51,356 bases of DNA from Actinomycetota bacterium (GCA_016185305.1 JACPNV010000043.1:1-51356), one strand, 5' to 3'; numbered from the stretch's first letter, positions 8,916 to 17,102 are shown. Notes: generated by a model from the letters alone, not told the origin. A program made the numbers and translations.

Positions 8916-9560
8916 ATGCCCGCGGGGACCCGGCTCGAAGAGGTGCCCGGCGCCCAGCTCTCACCCCGCGCTCGCCGAGTGGCGAAGACCCGGCGCGCGA
9001 TCATCGATGCCGCCCGAGCGCTCATCGACGAGCAGGGTTACGACCACACGACGATCGACCAGATCGCCGATCGGGCCGACATCGCCCCCCGAACGTTCTT
9101 CCGGTACTTCTCCTCAAAAGAGGCGCTGGTGTTCGCCGAGTTCGACGAGCTCCGCACCGGCCTCTGGACGATGCTCGACGCCCGGCCCGCGAAGGAACCA
9201 CCGCTACGATCGCTCGTCACCGTGATGGCTGACTACGCCGACCAGGTCGAGGCCAACCGCGAGCGACTCGCCTGGGGCTTCCGCATCGCCGAAGAGCACC
9301 CGAGCCTCACCTACGAGGTCAGCGCGTTGAAGGCCGACACCATCGAGCGCATCACGGCGTTCCTCGCTTCGCGCTTGGCCGTCGATCCCGAGAACGACCC
9401 CCGCCCCCACGGTTGGGCGGTCGCGACGATGGGTCTGTTCAGCGCAGCGATGTCGACCATCTTCAGGCCCGGTGCCAGCGACAGCCGTTCGGCCCGCAAG
9501 ACGTTCCTCGCGCTGGTCGGCGAGACGGGTGCGGCGCTCAAGACTGCACTCCCCCGGTAG
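8916..9560 (+). CDS. TetR-family transcriptional repressor
   Basis: A 214-residue regulator. The N-terminal HTH runs from about residue 25 to 70: RRAIIDAARALI, then TTIDQIADRADIAPRTFFRYF and SSKEALVFAEF, the canonical three-helix TetR pattern. The C-terminal half is the variable ligand-binding domain with the TetR_C-type segment LAWGFRIAEEHP. It is transcribed away from the DHA2 transporter, whose inducing substrate it probably senses. The gene appears leaderless (promoter at 8879-8907). Ends in TAG. Confidence 0.92.
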   Translation: MPAGTRLEEVPGAQLSPRARRVAKTRRAIIDAARALIDEQGYDHTTIDQIADRADIAPRTFFRYFSSKEALVFAEFDELRTGLWTMLDARPAKEPPLRSLVTVMADYADQVEANRERLAWGFRIAEEHPSLTYEVSALKADTIERITAFLASRLAVDPENDPRPHGWAVATMGLFSAAMSTIFRPGASDSRSARKTFLALVGETGAALKTALPR

Positions 9561-9561
9561 G

Positions 9562-9636
9562 TCAGCGGCGCCATCTCTTCCAGAGCCCGCCACTGACCGC
9601 CGCGGCGAGCAGCGCGACGACGACACCCAAGGTCAC
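9562..9636 (-). CDS. Possible 24-residue single-TM peptide, or frameshifted tail of the TPR protein
   Basis: GTG at 9636 overlaps the stop of the TPR gene (GTGA). It encodes one hydrophobic helix, VTLGVVVALLAAAVSGG, followed by LWKRWRR, a perfect tail-anchor pattern. Either a tiny co-translated membrane peptide or the C-terminal anchor of the TPR protein reached by a frameshift or lost by a sequencing error. Confidence 0.3.
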   Translation of the reverse strand: MTLGVVVALLAAAVSGGLWKRWRR

Positions 9637-10115
9637 CGCCCCTGCTCGGCCGCGGCCTGCCGGCCCATCTGGCGCTGCACCGCGGCGAGCAGGCTCAGGA
9701 CCGCCGGCTCCTCTGGATAGCTCGCCACCAGCCATTCCGCCGCGCTCAGCGCGCGCCGGTACCTCTCATAGCTCAGATTGGAAACGGCCCAGAGGTAACG
9801 GGCCGCGAACGCATCGGGGGCGAGCTGCATGGCCTGGCGCGCGAGATCGCGGGCAGCCCTTCGATCTCGCAGATCGAGACACAGAAGCCCCTTTCGCGCC
9901 ATGAACTGCAGATCGTCTGGCGACTGCGCCAAGCAACGGTCGAGCAGGCGGTCAGCCTCGAATGGTCGGCCTTGATGCATCCGAATCGTGGCGAGCAAGT
10001 AGAGAAGGTGTGGATCATCTGGACGCGCGGCGAGCTCATCGCCGAGGAACTGCTCAGCTTCGTCGTAACGTCGGACCTCGATCAGCGCGTTGACGCGTTC
10101 GATGTTCGCGCTCAT
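9633..10115 (-). CDS. Tetratricopeptide-repeat protein
   Basis: 160 residues of helical repeats. Successive units include RYDEAEQFLGDELAARPDDP, HLLYLLATIRMHQGRPFEA and DLQFMARKGLLCL, then a unit in reverse-like arrangement ending QRQMGRQAAAEQGR. TPRs mediate protein-protein contact; there is no catalytic motif. Start chosen at ATG 10115 (MSANIERV); a second ATG six bases upstream is equally possible and there is only a weak GGTGGT upstream. Divergent from a glycosyltransferase. A short hydrophobic frame overlaps its stop, so it may be membrane-associated. Confidence 0.7.
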   Translation of the reverse strand: MSANIERVNALIEVRRYDEAEQFLGDELAARPDDPHLLYLLATIRMHQGRPFEADRLLDRCLAQSPDDLQFMARKGLLCLDLRDRRAARDLARQAMQLAPDAFAARYLWAVSNLSYERYRRALSAAEWLVASYPEEPAVLSLLAAVQRQMGRQAAAEQGR

Positions 10116-10223
10116 GTGCATACCACCGGCCGATGGTCGCACACGGGCCCGATCGACGTCTCGTCCTTGTCGTTGGCGGCGAGCGGGCGCCTCGCCGCTC
10201 GCCAGGAATGGCACTATCTGCCG

Positions 10224-11222
10224 GTGAGCGACCGGCGCCACCGAGGGCCAGTGACGCGGCGGGCCTTCGTCACGCTGTTGATGATCAACGACAGCTACCT
10301 CCCCGGCTGCCTGACGGCCGCCTACGCACTCCGAGCCCAGCGAACGTCGGCGCGCCTGGTCTGCCTCGTCACGCCCGACATCACCGAGCGCGCCATCGAC
10401 GCGCTCCTCTCCCTCTATGACGACGTCATCGTGGTCGAGGAGGTCAACCCGCCCCGAGACGAGACCGGCAAGCGGCAAGCGCTCCCGCGGATGCTCACCC
10501 GGTTCAACGCGCTGCGCCTCGGGCCGGACGGCGACCTCGACCGTGACTACGAGCGAGTCATCCTGCTCGACGCCGACCTCCTGCCGCTCCGCGACTTCGA
10601 CTCGCTGTGGGAGCTTGCGACGCCGGCGGGCGTCATCAACGAACGCCGCGAGCACATGGTCGAGCTCGATGAAGCCGGCCAGATCGTTTGGCTCGACGAC
10701 GACTCAGCAACTTCTTCGCGGTGGCACGAGATCTACGGCGCGATCTGCCCCCATGGCTCGATGATCCCGAAGGAGATCACCGACCGCGTCGGTTCCGACC
10801 CGACGAACTTCGGCGTCAACGGATCGCTGTTCCTGCTCGAGCCGTCGGCGGCGGAGTTCGGCGAGCTCATGAGCTGGATCCGGCGGCCGGAGATGGACGA
10901 GCTCGTCCGGCGCCTCTGGCCGTGGCCCGACATGCAAGCGGCGACGTTGTTCTGGTCGGGTCGCTGGACGAGCATCGACGTCAGCTACTCGGTGCTCTAC
11001 GGCTACCCGTCGCTGGCGTTCGCCCGGGGCCTGCACTTCGCCGGCGTGAAGCCGTGGTCCTGGCGGAAGAAGGGTTTCGCCCGGCGCATCGAACGCTTCG
11101 CCGACTACCGGCTGTGGGCCACGACCTACCTCGAGATGCTCGCCTCGCTGCCAGAACTTCGCGACCTCCGCCGGCTGAAGCTGCTCGAGGACGAGATCAG
11201 GGCGGCACTCGACGCGATCTGA
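10224..11222 (+). CDS. GT8-like glycosyltransferase (glycogenin/galactinol-synthase type)
   Basis: About 332 residues. The N-terminus FVTLLMINDSYLPGCLTAAYAL is the donor-sugar-binding start of GT8 enzymes. ERVILLDADLLPL near residue 117 holds the DxD metal/nucleotide motif, and FGVNGSLFLLEPS and LPWPDMQA-like segments follow in family order. It would transfer a sugar from a UDP-sugar; acceptor unknown. The reading frame stays open upstream to 9972 over the TPR gene, which is rejected. GTG at 10224 has CACTAT six bases upstream; GTG at 10251 with GAGGG three bases upstream is an alternative. Not part of an obvious operon. Confidence 0.75.
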   Translation: MSDRRHRGPVTRRAFVTLLMINDSYLPGCLTAAYALRAQRTSARLVCLVTPDITERAIDALLSLYDDVIVVEEVNPPRDETGKRQALPRMLTRFNALRLGPDGDLDRDYERVILLDADLLPLRDFDSLWELATPAGVINERREHMVELDEAGQIVWLDDDSATSSRWHEIYGAICPHGSMIPKEITDRVGSDPTNFGVNGSLFLLEPSAAEFGELMSWIRRPEMDELVRRLWPWPDMQAATLFWSGRWTSIDVSYSVLYGYPSLAFARGLHFAGVKPWSWRKKGFARRIERFADYRLWATTYLEMLASLPELRDLRRLKLLEDEIRAALDAI

Positions 11223-11247
11223 CAGATCGCAGCCTGGTTGGTCGACC

Positions 11248-11275
11248 TTGTTATTGAATCCGATAACGCTAGGGT
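11248..11275 (+). promoter_or_regulatory. Promoter/operator of the XRE-nucleotidyltransferase pair
   Basis: GTTAT (11250-11254) and ATAAC (11263-11267) form a perfect inverted repeat with an 8-bp centre. It lies between TTGTTA (11248-11253) and TAGGGT (11270-11275). TAGGGT ends six bases before ATG 11282, so the transcript looks leaderless. The palindrome sits between -35 and -10, ideal for autorepression by the XRE protein. Confidence 0.6.
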
Positions 11276-11281
11276 GGTCGC

Positions 11282-11605
11282 ATGGATGTTGCTTCGGTGC
11301 TCCGTGCCGCCCGGCGCCGGTCCGGGCTGACCAAGCGGGCGCTGGCACGGCGAGCGCACACCTCAGCGGCGGCCCTGGTCGAATACGAGAAGAACCGCCG
11401 CAGCCCGTCGGTCTCCACACTCGAGCGGGTGCTCCATGCCGCTGGGGTCGACGCGGATATTCACCTCCGACCGGCAACCGTCGACCCCGAGGTCGCAGCC
11501 CGTCGACTCGGTGAAGTGCTGGAGTTGGCCGATGCCCTCCCCCGGCGGCCGGCGGCCCGCAACCTCCGCTACCCGGCATTCCCTCCCGATGATGCCCCTC
11601 GCTGA
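11282..11605 (+). CDS. XRE-family HTH regulator, antitoxin-like
   Basis: A 107-residue protein. The N-terminal HTH_3 domain spans about residues 3-55: SVLRAARRRSGLTKRALARR, the recognition part TSAAALVEYEKNRRSPSV, then STLERVLHAAG. The tail is Arg/Pro-rich and probably contacts its partner. It overlaps the following nucleotidyltransferase gene by 17 bases. Small XRE proteins paired with nucleotidyltransferases are typical of AbiE-like (type IV) toxin-antitoxin arrangements; that role is inference. The palindrome in its promoter supports autoregulation. Confidence 0.8.
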   Translation: MDVASVLRAARRRSGLTKRALARRAHTSAAALVEYEKNRRSPSVSTLERVLHAAGVDADIHLRPATVDPEVAARRLGEVLELADALPRRPAARNLRYPAFPPDDAPR

Positions 11606-12167
11606 TCGCGTCCTCGCGATCGACGCGGCGTTGGACGACGCCGGTGTGCCGCACGCGTTCGGGGGTGCGCTTGCGCTGGCCTACCATACGGCCGAGCCGC
11701 GCGGCACCCGCGACATCGATGTGAACGTCTTCGTCGACACACACCGTGCCGAGGGGGTGTTCCGGGCGATGCCCGACGGAGTCGAGTGGGGCGAGCTCGA
11801 GGTGCGACGCGTCGAACGCGACGCACAGGTCCGATTGCTCTGGGACGAGACCCCCGTCGACCTGTTCTTCTCGAACCATCCGTTCCACGATCGTGCGTCG
11901 GAACGAGTTCGACGGGTTCCGTTTCCCGGCGGCGAGATTCCCATCCTCGGACCCGACGAGCTCGCGGTGTTCAAGGCCTTCTTCAACCGCACCAAGGACT
12001 GGGCCGATCTCGAAGCAATGATCGAGGTTCACTCGATCGACGGGCCGTCGGTGCTCGGATGGTTGGTCGATCTCCTCGGCCCCGACGACGACCGGATCCC
12101 CCGACTTCGCGACCTTCTCCACGCCCCGCGGCCCGAACCACCGCGCTTCGATCCCCGAACCCGCTGA
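11589..12167 (+). CDS. Nucleotidyltransferase-fold protein (AbiEii-like/DUF), predicted toxin or effector
   Basis: About 192 residues from ATG 11589 (a second ATG follows immediately). The nucleotidyltransferase signature is FGGALALAYH followed by GTRDIDVNVFV, giving the G-G ... DxD pattern. VDLFF near residue 95 supplies the third acidic residue, and ILGPDELAVFKAFFNRTKDWAD is the region seen in AbiEii/DUF-type NTases. It overlaps and is co-transcribed with the XRE gene. The frame is open upstream to 11436 but that is antisense-like noise inside the XRE gene. The NTP and the target are unknown. It could equally be a housekeeping small-molecule transferase. Confidence 0.7.
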   Translation: MMPLADRVLAIDAALDDAGVPHAFGGALALAYHTAEPRGTRDIDVNVFVDTHRAEGVFRAMPDGVEWGELEVRRVERDAQVRLLWDETPVDLFFSNHPFHDRASERVRRVPFPGGEIPILGPDELAVFKAFFNRTKDWADLEAMIEVHSIDGPSVLGWLVDLLGPDDDRIPRLRDLLHAPRPEPPRFDPRTR

Positions 12168-12199
12168 CCAGCACAGCTCGGGGCGTCCCGCCGGGTCGG

Positions 12200-12856
12200 T
12201 CAGGACGGCTGGGGAACGATCCGGATGTAGGGCTTGGGCTCTTCCCAACCGCCGAAGATCTCTTTGGCCTCGTCGTTGGAGACCGAACCGGCGATGATCA
12301 CGTTGTCGCCCTGCTTCCAGTTCACCGGAGTCGCCACGCGGTGCTTGGCCGTGAGCTGCAGCGAGTCGATGACCCGAAGCACCTCGTCGAAGTTGCGGCC
12401 GGTGGTCATCGGGTAGACGAGGATGAGCTTGACCTTCTTGTCCGGCCCGATCACGAACACGTTTCGCACCGTCTGGTTGTCGGCCGGCGTCCGCAACTTG
12501 GGGTCACCAGACGTGCTCGCCGGCAGCATGCCGTACAGCTTGGACACGTTGAAGTCGGCGTCGCCGATGATCGGGTAGTTCGGCCGCGCCCCCTGGGTCT
12601 CTTCTATGTCGGCCGCCCAGGCCTCGTGGTCGGTCGTCGCGTCGACCGAAAGCCCGATCACCTTGACACCGCGCTTGTCGAACTCTGGTTTGAGCTTCGC
12701 CATGTAGCCGAGCTCGGTGGTGCAGACCGGGGTGAAGTCCTTCGGGTGCGAGAACAACACCGCCCACGAATCGCCGATCCAGTCGTGGAACTTGATCGGG
12801 CCCTCGGTCGTCTCGGCCTCGAAGTTCGGTGCTTCCTCGCCAATCTGGAGTCCCAT
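12200..12856 (-). CDS. 1-Cys peroxiredoxin (Prx6/AhpC-TSA family)
   Basis: 218 residues with the peroxidatic motif PKDFTPVCTTE; the catalytic Cys is residue 45. I find no second cysteine, so it is of the 1-Cys type and needs an external thiol (mycothiol or similar in actinobacteria). It reduces H2O2 and organic hydroperoxides. The C-terminal domain ATPVNWKQGDNVIIAG is characteristic of the Prx6 group. ATG at 12856 is preceded by GAGAGG. It lies next to the ArsR-rhodanese locus and is convergent with the nucleotidyltransferase gene. It may share the thiol/sulfur stress theme of this region, but has its own leader. Confidence 0.93.
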   Translation of the reverse strand: MGLQIGEEAPNFEAETTEGPIKFHDWIGDSWAVLFSHPKDFTPVCTTELGYMAKLKPEFDKRGVKVIGLSVDATTDHEAWAADIEETQGARPNYPIIGDADFNVSKLYGMLPASTSGDPKLRTPADNQTVRNVFVIGPDKKVKLILVYPMTTGRNFDEVLRVIDSLQLTAKHRVATPVNWKQGDNVIIAGSVSNDEAKEIFGGWEEPKPYIRIVPQPS

Positions 12857-12910
12857 GTTCTCGTCCTCTCTGTCGTCTGGGGACGTTCTAGCCTGCTTTG
12901 CCTCGACGCG

Positions 12911-13606
12911 CTACCGAGCGAGCGGCGGCTCGGTGGGGCTGGTCGCGGTCGGAAGCCCGGCGAGGCGCCACTCCGGCATGCCGTCGACAAGGCGGCGAGC
13001 GTGGCGCCCGCGCCGCCGAAGCAGGCGCACGGCCTCGGGAGCCATGAGGCAGTACGGGCCGCGGCAGTACGCGACGACGCCGACATCGGCGGGCAGCTCG
13101 TTCAAGCGTTATGCGAGCTGGTCGAGCGGGATCGAGACCGCTCCTTCGATGTGGCCTGCCTCGTACTCGACCGCCGGCCGCACGTCGAGCACGACCACAT
13201 CCCCGCGGCGCGCTCGCTCGAGGAGCTCGCCGCGGCTCATGGGCTCGGGCTCGTCGCCGTCAGGTTCGAAGTGCTCACGACCGGCTCGCGCCACTTCGGG
13301 GATGTGGTTGCGAGCGACGGCGTGTATCGCGGCGATGAGCTGCGCGACGTCGTCGCCGGCGAGCCGGTAGTACACCCGGTTGCCCTCCCGGCGCGTGTCG
13401 ACGATGTGCGCGGCGCGCAGCACGTGGAGCTGCGACGACGCCGTGGTGACCGGGAGCCCAGTGGCCGCCGCCAGCGCGTCCACCGGCCGCTCGGACTGCG
13501 AGAGCAGATCGAGGATCTCGACCCGCTTCGGGTGCGCGAGGGCCTTGGCGACCCGCGCGAACTGCTCGTTGAACGCCTGCTTGTTGAGCGGTGCTGTTTC
13601 GGTCAT
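12911..13606 (-). pseudogene. ArsR-rhodanese fusion regulator interrupted by an in-frame TAA
   Basis: The first 165 codons encode an ArsR winged helix (about residues 12-95, including AKALAHPKRVEILDLL and VTTASSQLHVLRAAHIV) followed by the start of a rhodanese domain (VVLDVRPAVEYEAGHIEGA, then IPLDQLA). TAA follows at once (13106-13108). The same frame then continues for 66 codons with VVAYCRGPYC, the rhodanese active-site loop, to the normal end. Total length is 232 codons, identical to the intact paralog at 16407-17102, so one codon is the only lesion. As read, the product would be an ArsR protein lacking its cysteine sensor loop. Divergent from the MBL-rhodanese gene, with a 24-bp inverted repeat between. 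Confidence 0.85.
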
Positions 13607-13662
13607 CGTGCGTCGAGTCCATCCAGTCCTGTCCGGGATGCGAACGTCGGTGCTGGAATCAA

Positions 13663-13686
13663 GTATTCCGTAAATCTACGGAGTAC
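13663..13686. promoter_or_regulatory. Inverted-repeat operator between the ArsR-rhodanese and MBL-rhodanese genes
   Basis: GTATTCCGTA (13663-13672) and TACGGAGTAC (13677-13686) match in 9 of 10 positions around a 4-bp centre. Length and shape suit an ArsR dimer. TACGCT (13690-13695) just downstream could be the -10 of the MBL operon. Confidence 0.65.
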
Positions 13687-13744
13687 TGGTACGCTACCGC
13701 AAGCCGGGCACCGGGCACCGGCTCTGACGAGGAGGAAGACGGCG

Positions 13745-15085
13745 ATGATCGAGACGTTCGTGGACGAGGGCCTGGGCCACGCTTCCTACCTGGCCGATCT
13801 GGGCGACGGCTCGGCCCTGGTGGTCGATCCGGCCCGGCTTCCCACCGGTCAACGCGAGGCCGCCGCGCGGCTCGGGTTGCAGATCGCCTTCAGCGCCGAC
13901 ACGCACACGCACGCCGACTACGTGTCCGGCAGCCCTGACCTGGCCCACGCGGGCGCCGAGCTGCTCGCACCGGCTGAAGCCGGCTTGGCGGTTCCCCACC
14001 GTGGCGTGCGCGACGGTGACGCGCTGGAGCTGGGCCGGCTGCGCATCCTGGCGATCGCGACCCCGGGCCACACACCGGACCACCTCGCCTACCTGCTGTA
14101 CGACCCAGCCGGACGTCCGGTCGCCCTGTTCAGCGGCGGCTCGCTGATGGTCGGCACCGTGGGCCGCACCGACCTCATGGGCCCCGAGCTCACCGAGCCG
14201 CTGGCGCGGCAGCTCTACCGGTCGTTGCACGAGCGCATCCTCACCCTCCCTGACGACGTGGCGCTGCTGCCGACGCACGGCGCCGGATCGTTCTGCTCGG
14301 CGCCGGCGAGCGCCGAACGCACGTCGACGATCGGGCACGAGCGTGAGACCAACCCGTTGCTCACGACATCCAGCGAGGACGAGTTCCTGCACCTGCTGCT
14401 CGGCGGGCTCGGTTCGTTCCCCACCTACTTCTCCCGCCTTCCCGCGTTGAACCAGCGTGGTGCACGCGTCTACGCCGAGCTACCCGCGCTCGCTCCTCTG
14501 GCCGCCGACGCGGTCGAAGCTGCGGTGAACGAGGGCGCCATCGTGGTCGACGTGCGACCGATCGACCGGTTCGCCGCCGGGCACATCGGCGGCTCGCTGT
14601 CGATCGCGCTCCGCCCCGTGTTCGCGAGCTGGCTCGGTTGGCTCGTCGAACCCGACCGGCCCTTGGTCTTCGTCATCGATCCCGACCAGGACCATGGCGA
14701 CCTGGTTCGCCAGTGCCTGACGATCGGGTTCGAGAAGCTCGCCGGCTACCTCGATGGCGGCATAGACGCCTGGCGGTCCGCGGGTGGGCAGACCTCGACG
14801 ATCGATCTGCTCGAGGCCGCCACCTACCGCGGCACCGTGCTCGACGTGCGCCAGGACGAGGAGTTCGCGGCCGGGCATGTTCCGGGGGCGGCGCATGCCG
14901 AGCTGGGGTCGCTGCCCGCCGCGCCGCTACCCGGCGGGCCGGTGACGACGATGTGCGGGCACCACGAACGGGCGATGACCGGAGCCAGCGTGCTCGAGCG
15001 ACGAGGGGCACGCGAAGTCGCCGTGATGCTCGACGGGTTCGGAGGGTGGCGCGACCTCGGCCATCCGGTCACGGTCGGGTCGTGA
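13745..15085 (+). CDS. MBL-fold hydrolase with two C-terminal rhodanese domains (persulfide dioxygenase-like)
   Basis: A 446-residue protein. The metallo-beta-lactamase domain (about 1-235) has THTHADY at residues 53-59, PGHTPDH near 107 and LLPTHG near 175. Two rhodanese domains follow (about 260-350 and 355-446). The first has no active-site Cys (VFVIDPDQD at that position); the second has TTMCGHHERA with Cys near 402. The layout resembles CstB/BlhA-type proteins that oxidise persulfides. However, the usual GD(T/A)L aspartate ligand is SGGSL here (near 131) and the last His of HxHxDH is Tyr. ATG at 13745 has GAGGAGG nine bases upstream; the open frame further upstream is not coding. Overlaps the next gene by GTGA. 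Confidence 0.85.
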   Translation: MIETFVDEGLGHASYLADLGDGSALVVDPARLPTGQREAAARLGLQIAFSADTHTHADYVSGSPDLAHAGAELLAPAEAGLAVPHRGVRDGDALELGRLRILAIATPGHTPDHLAYLLYDPAGRPVALFSGGSLMVGTVGRTDLMGPELTEPLARQLYRSLHERILTLPDDVALLPTHGAGSFCSAPASAERTSTIGHERETNPLLTTSSEDEFLHLLLGGLGSFPTYFSRLPALNQRGARVYAELPALAPLAADAVEAAVNEGAIVVDVRPIDRFAAGHIGGSLSIALRPVFASWLGWLVEPDRPLVFVIDPDQDHGDLVRQCLTIGFEKLAGYLDGGIDAWRSAGGQTSTIDLLEAATYRGTVLDVRQDEEFAAGHVPGAAHAELGSLPAAPLPGGPVTTMCGHHERAMTGASVLERRGAREVAVMLDGFGGWRDLGHPVTVGS

Positions 15086-16476
15086 CGATCACCGCCAAGG
15101 AGCGAGCACCGGTCCAGCTCGGGCTGGCGCAGAACGCCGGGCAGTTCGCGCTGCTCGTCGCCATCAACGGGTTGGTCGGCGGGATGATCGGCCAGGAACG
15201 CACCGTGCTCCCCCTGCTGGCCGAACAGGTCTTCGGGCTCGCCGCCTTCTCGAGCGCGCTGACCTACATCGTCGCCTTTGGGCTCGTGAAGGCCGGCACC
15301 AACTTCTTCGCCGGGACGCTCTCGGACCGCTACGGCCGCAAACCGGTGCTTGTCGCCGGCTGGCTCATCGGCCTGCCCGTTCCGATGCTCTTGATCTGGG
15401 CACCGTCGTGGTGGTGGGTGATCGGGGCCAACGTGTTGCTCGGCGTCAATCAGGGATTGACGTGGTCGACGACGATCATCATGAAGATCGATCTCGTCGG
15501 CCCGCAGCGGCGCGGTCTCGCCATGGGCTTGAACGAGGCCGCAGGCTACGGAGCCGTCGCGCTCACCGCGCTGGCGACCGGATTCATCGCCTCGTCCTAC
15601 GGGCTGCGACCGGGGCCGTTCCTCGTCGGGCTGGCCTATGCCGGGTTGGGGCTGACGCTCTCGACGTTCTTCGTCCGCGAGACGCACGGCCACGCCAAGC
15701 TCGAGGCCGCCAACCACACGAGCACGTCGACCGATCTCCACGAGGGGCTGTCGACGCGTGACGTGTTCGTGCTCACGAGCTTCAAGGAGAAGGCGCTGTC
15801 GTCGTGCTCGCAGGCTGGCATGGTGAACAACCTCAACGACGGCCTCGCGTGGGGGCTCTTCCCGCTCTACTTCGCGGCAGCCGGGCTGTCGGTGAGCCGC
15901 ATCGGGATCCTGGTCGCGCTCTACCCGCTCGTGTGGGGCGTCGGGCAGCTTGGCACCGGCGCGCTGTCCGATCGGTACGGGCGCAAGTGGCTGATCGTGT
16001 CCGGCATGCTCATCCAGGCGCTGGCCATCGCGCTGATCGCCGCGACGTCGGGCTTCGGCCTCTGGGCGGCCGCCTCGGCGCTGCTCGGGGCAGGCACGGC
16101 CATGGTGTACCCGACGCTCCTCGCCGCCATCGGCGACGTCGCCCACCCCGCCTGGCGGGCGTCGTCGGTCGGCGTCTACCGGTTGTGGCGCGACAGCGGC
16201 TTCGCCGTCGGCGCGATCATCGCCGGCATCGTCGCCGACCTGCTCGGGTTGCCGGTGGCGATCTACGCCGTGGCCGCCATCACCGCGTTGTCAGGTGTTG
16301 CGGTCGCAGTGCGGATGTACGAGACCCATCCGGCGGACGCACGCCGACCGCCCCGCTCAGGCGAAGAGGCCGGCCTCGGCACCCACCTGAGCAACCCTGC
16401 CGGCGCTCAACGGTCCCCGGCCTCGCCGCCGTCGCGGCGTTCGACGGGCAAGCCGGCCCGCTCCCAGTCGGGGTAG
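15082..16476 (+). CDS. MFS transporter, 12 TM
   Basis: About 464 residues with some 12 hydrophobic segments. Motif A occurs in both halves: SDRYGRKPVLVAG after segment 2 and SDRYGRKWLIVSG after segment 8. It starts at GTG 15082, overlapping the MBL-rhodanese stop (GTGA), so the two are co-translated and the transporter probably moves a sulfur compound or a substrate of that enzyme. The hydrophilic C-terminal tail of about 40 residues reads over the end of the convergent ArsR-rhodanese gene by 70 bases. Stop is TAG. Direction of transport and substrate unknown. Confidence 0.85.
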   Translation: MTITAKERAPVQLGLAQNAGQFALLVAINGLVGGMIGQERTVLPLLAEQVFGLAAFSSALTYIVAFGLVKAGTNFFAGTLSDRYGRKPVLVAGWLIGLPVPMLLIWAPSWWWVIGANVLLGVNQGLTWSTTIIMKIDLVGPQRRGLAMGLNEAAGYGAVALTALATGFIASSYGLRPGPFLVGLAYAGLGLTLSTFFVRETHGHAKLEAANHTSTSTDLHEGLSTRDVFVLTSFKEKALSSCSQAGMVNNLNDGLAWGLFPLYFAAAGLSVSRIGILVALYPLVWGVGQLGTGALSDRYGRKWLIVSGMLIQALAIALIAATSGFGLWAAASALLGAGTAMVYPTLLAAIGDVAHPAWRASSVGVYRLWRDSGFAVGAIIAGIVADLLGLPVAIYAVAAITALSGVAVAVRMYETHPADARRPPRSGEEAGLGTHLSNPAGAQRSPASPPSRRSTGKPARSQSG

Positions 16477-17102
16477 CCGTCGCGGAGCCGGCGCACCTTG
16501 AACCCTTTGGCCCTGAGCAGGCGGGCCGCGTCGGTGGCGTACACGCAGTACGGGCCACGGCAGTACGCGACGATCTCGCGGCTCTTGGGCAGATCGTCGA
16601 CCACCTGGGCGAGCTGATCGTGGGGAACGGAACGAGCACCTTCGATGTGGCCGGCGTCGAACTCGGCTTCGGGGCGCACGTCGAGCACCACGACCCGACC
16701 GCGTTCCAACCGCTCGGCCAGTTCGTCGGTGGTCAACTCCTCCACACCCTCGCCGTCGCCGAGATACCGGCGAGCCAGCACCTCGACCTCGGCAACGTGG
16801 CTGACCGCGACATCGCGAAGCGCCGCCCACAGCTCACCGACCCTTCCGCTCGCCAGGCGGTAGTGGATGAAGGTGCCGTCGCGGCGGGACTCGACCAGCC
16901 CTACCCCGGCCAGGAGCCGAAGATGGTGCGACGTGTTGGCGATGCTCTGGCCGATCTCGTCGGCCAGCACGTCGACCGACCGCTCTCCCTGCGCCAGGAC
17001 ATCGATGATCTCCGCCCGGCGCCCGTTGCCCATCGCCTTGGCCACTGATGCGAACGCCTCGAACAGCGCGTCCTTGGCTTCCCTGTCACCCAATGATCTC
17101 AC
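16407..17102 (-). CDS. ArsR-rhodanese fusion transcriptional regulator (intact paralog)
   Basis: A 231-residue protein. The ArsR winged helix occupies about residues 10-95 (AMGNGRRAEIIDVLAQ, recognition helix region SIANTSHHLRLLAGVGLV). The rhodanese domain spans about 125-225 with VVVLDVRPEAEFDAGHIEGA and the active-site loop VAYCRGPYCVYATDAARLL. The ArsR part contains no cysteine, so sulfane-sulfur sensing, if it occurs, would use the two Cys of CRGPYC. GTG start at 17102 lies inside a 13-bp tandem repeat, making the exact start uncertain. Upstream lies an ATTCAA/TTGAAT palindrome. It is last in the direction of the cytochrome b operon but separated from it by 111 bases. Confidence 0.88.
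   Translation of the reverse strand: MRSLGDREAKDALFEAFASVAKAMGNGRRAEIIDVLAQGERSVDVLADEIGQSIANTSHHLRLLAGVGLVESRRDGTFIHYRLASGRVGELWAALRDVAVSHVAEVEVLARRYLGDGEGVEELTTDELAERLERGRVVVLDVRPEAEFDAGHIEGARSVPHDQLAQVVDDLPKSREIVAYCRGPYCVYATDAARLLRAKGFKVRRLRDGYPDWERAGLPVERRDGGEAGDR

Noticed and set aside
11786..13744. Upstream extension of the MBL-rhodanese frame to about 1100 codons
   Set aside because: It reads through the peroxiredoxin and ArsR genes in antisense; the strong GAGGAGG before 13745 marks the start.
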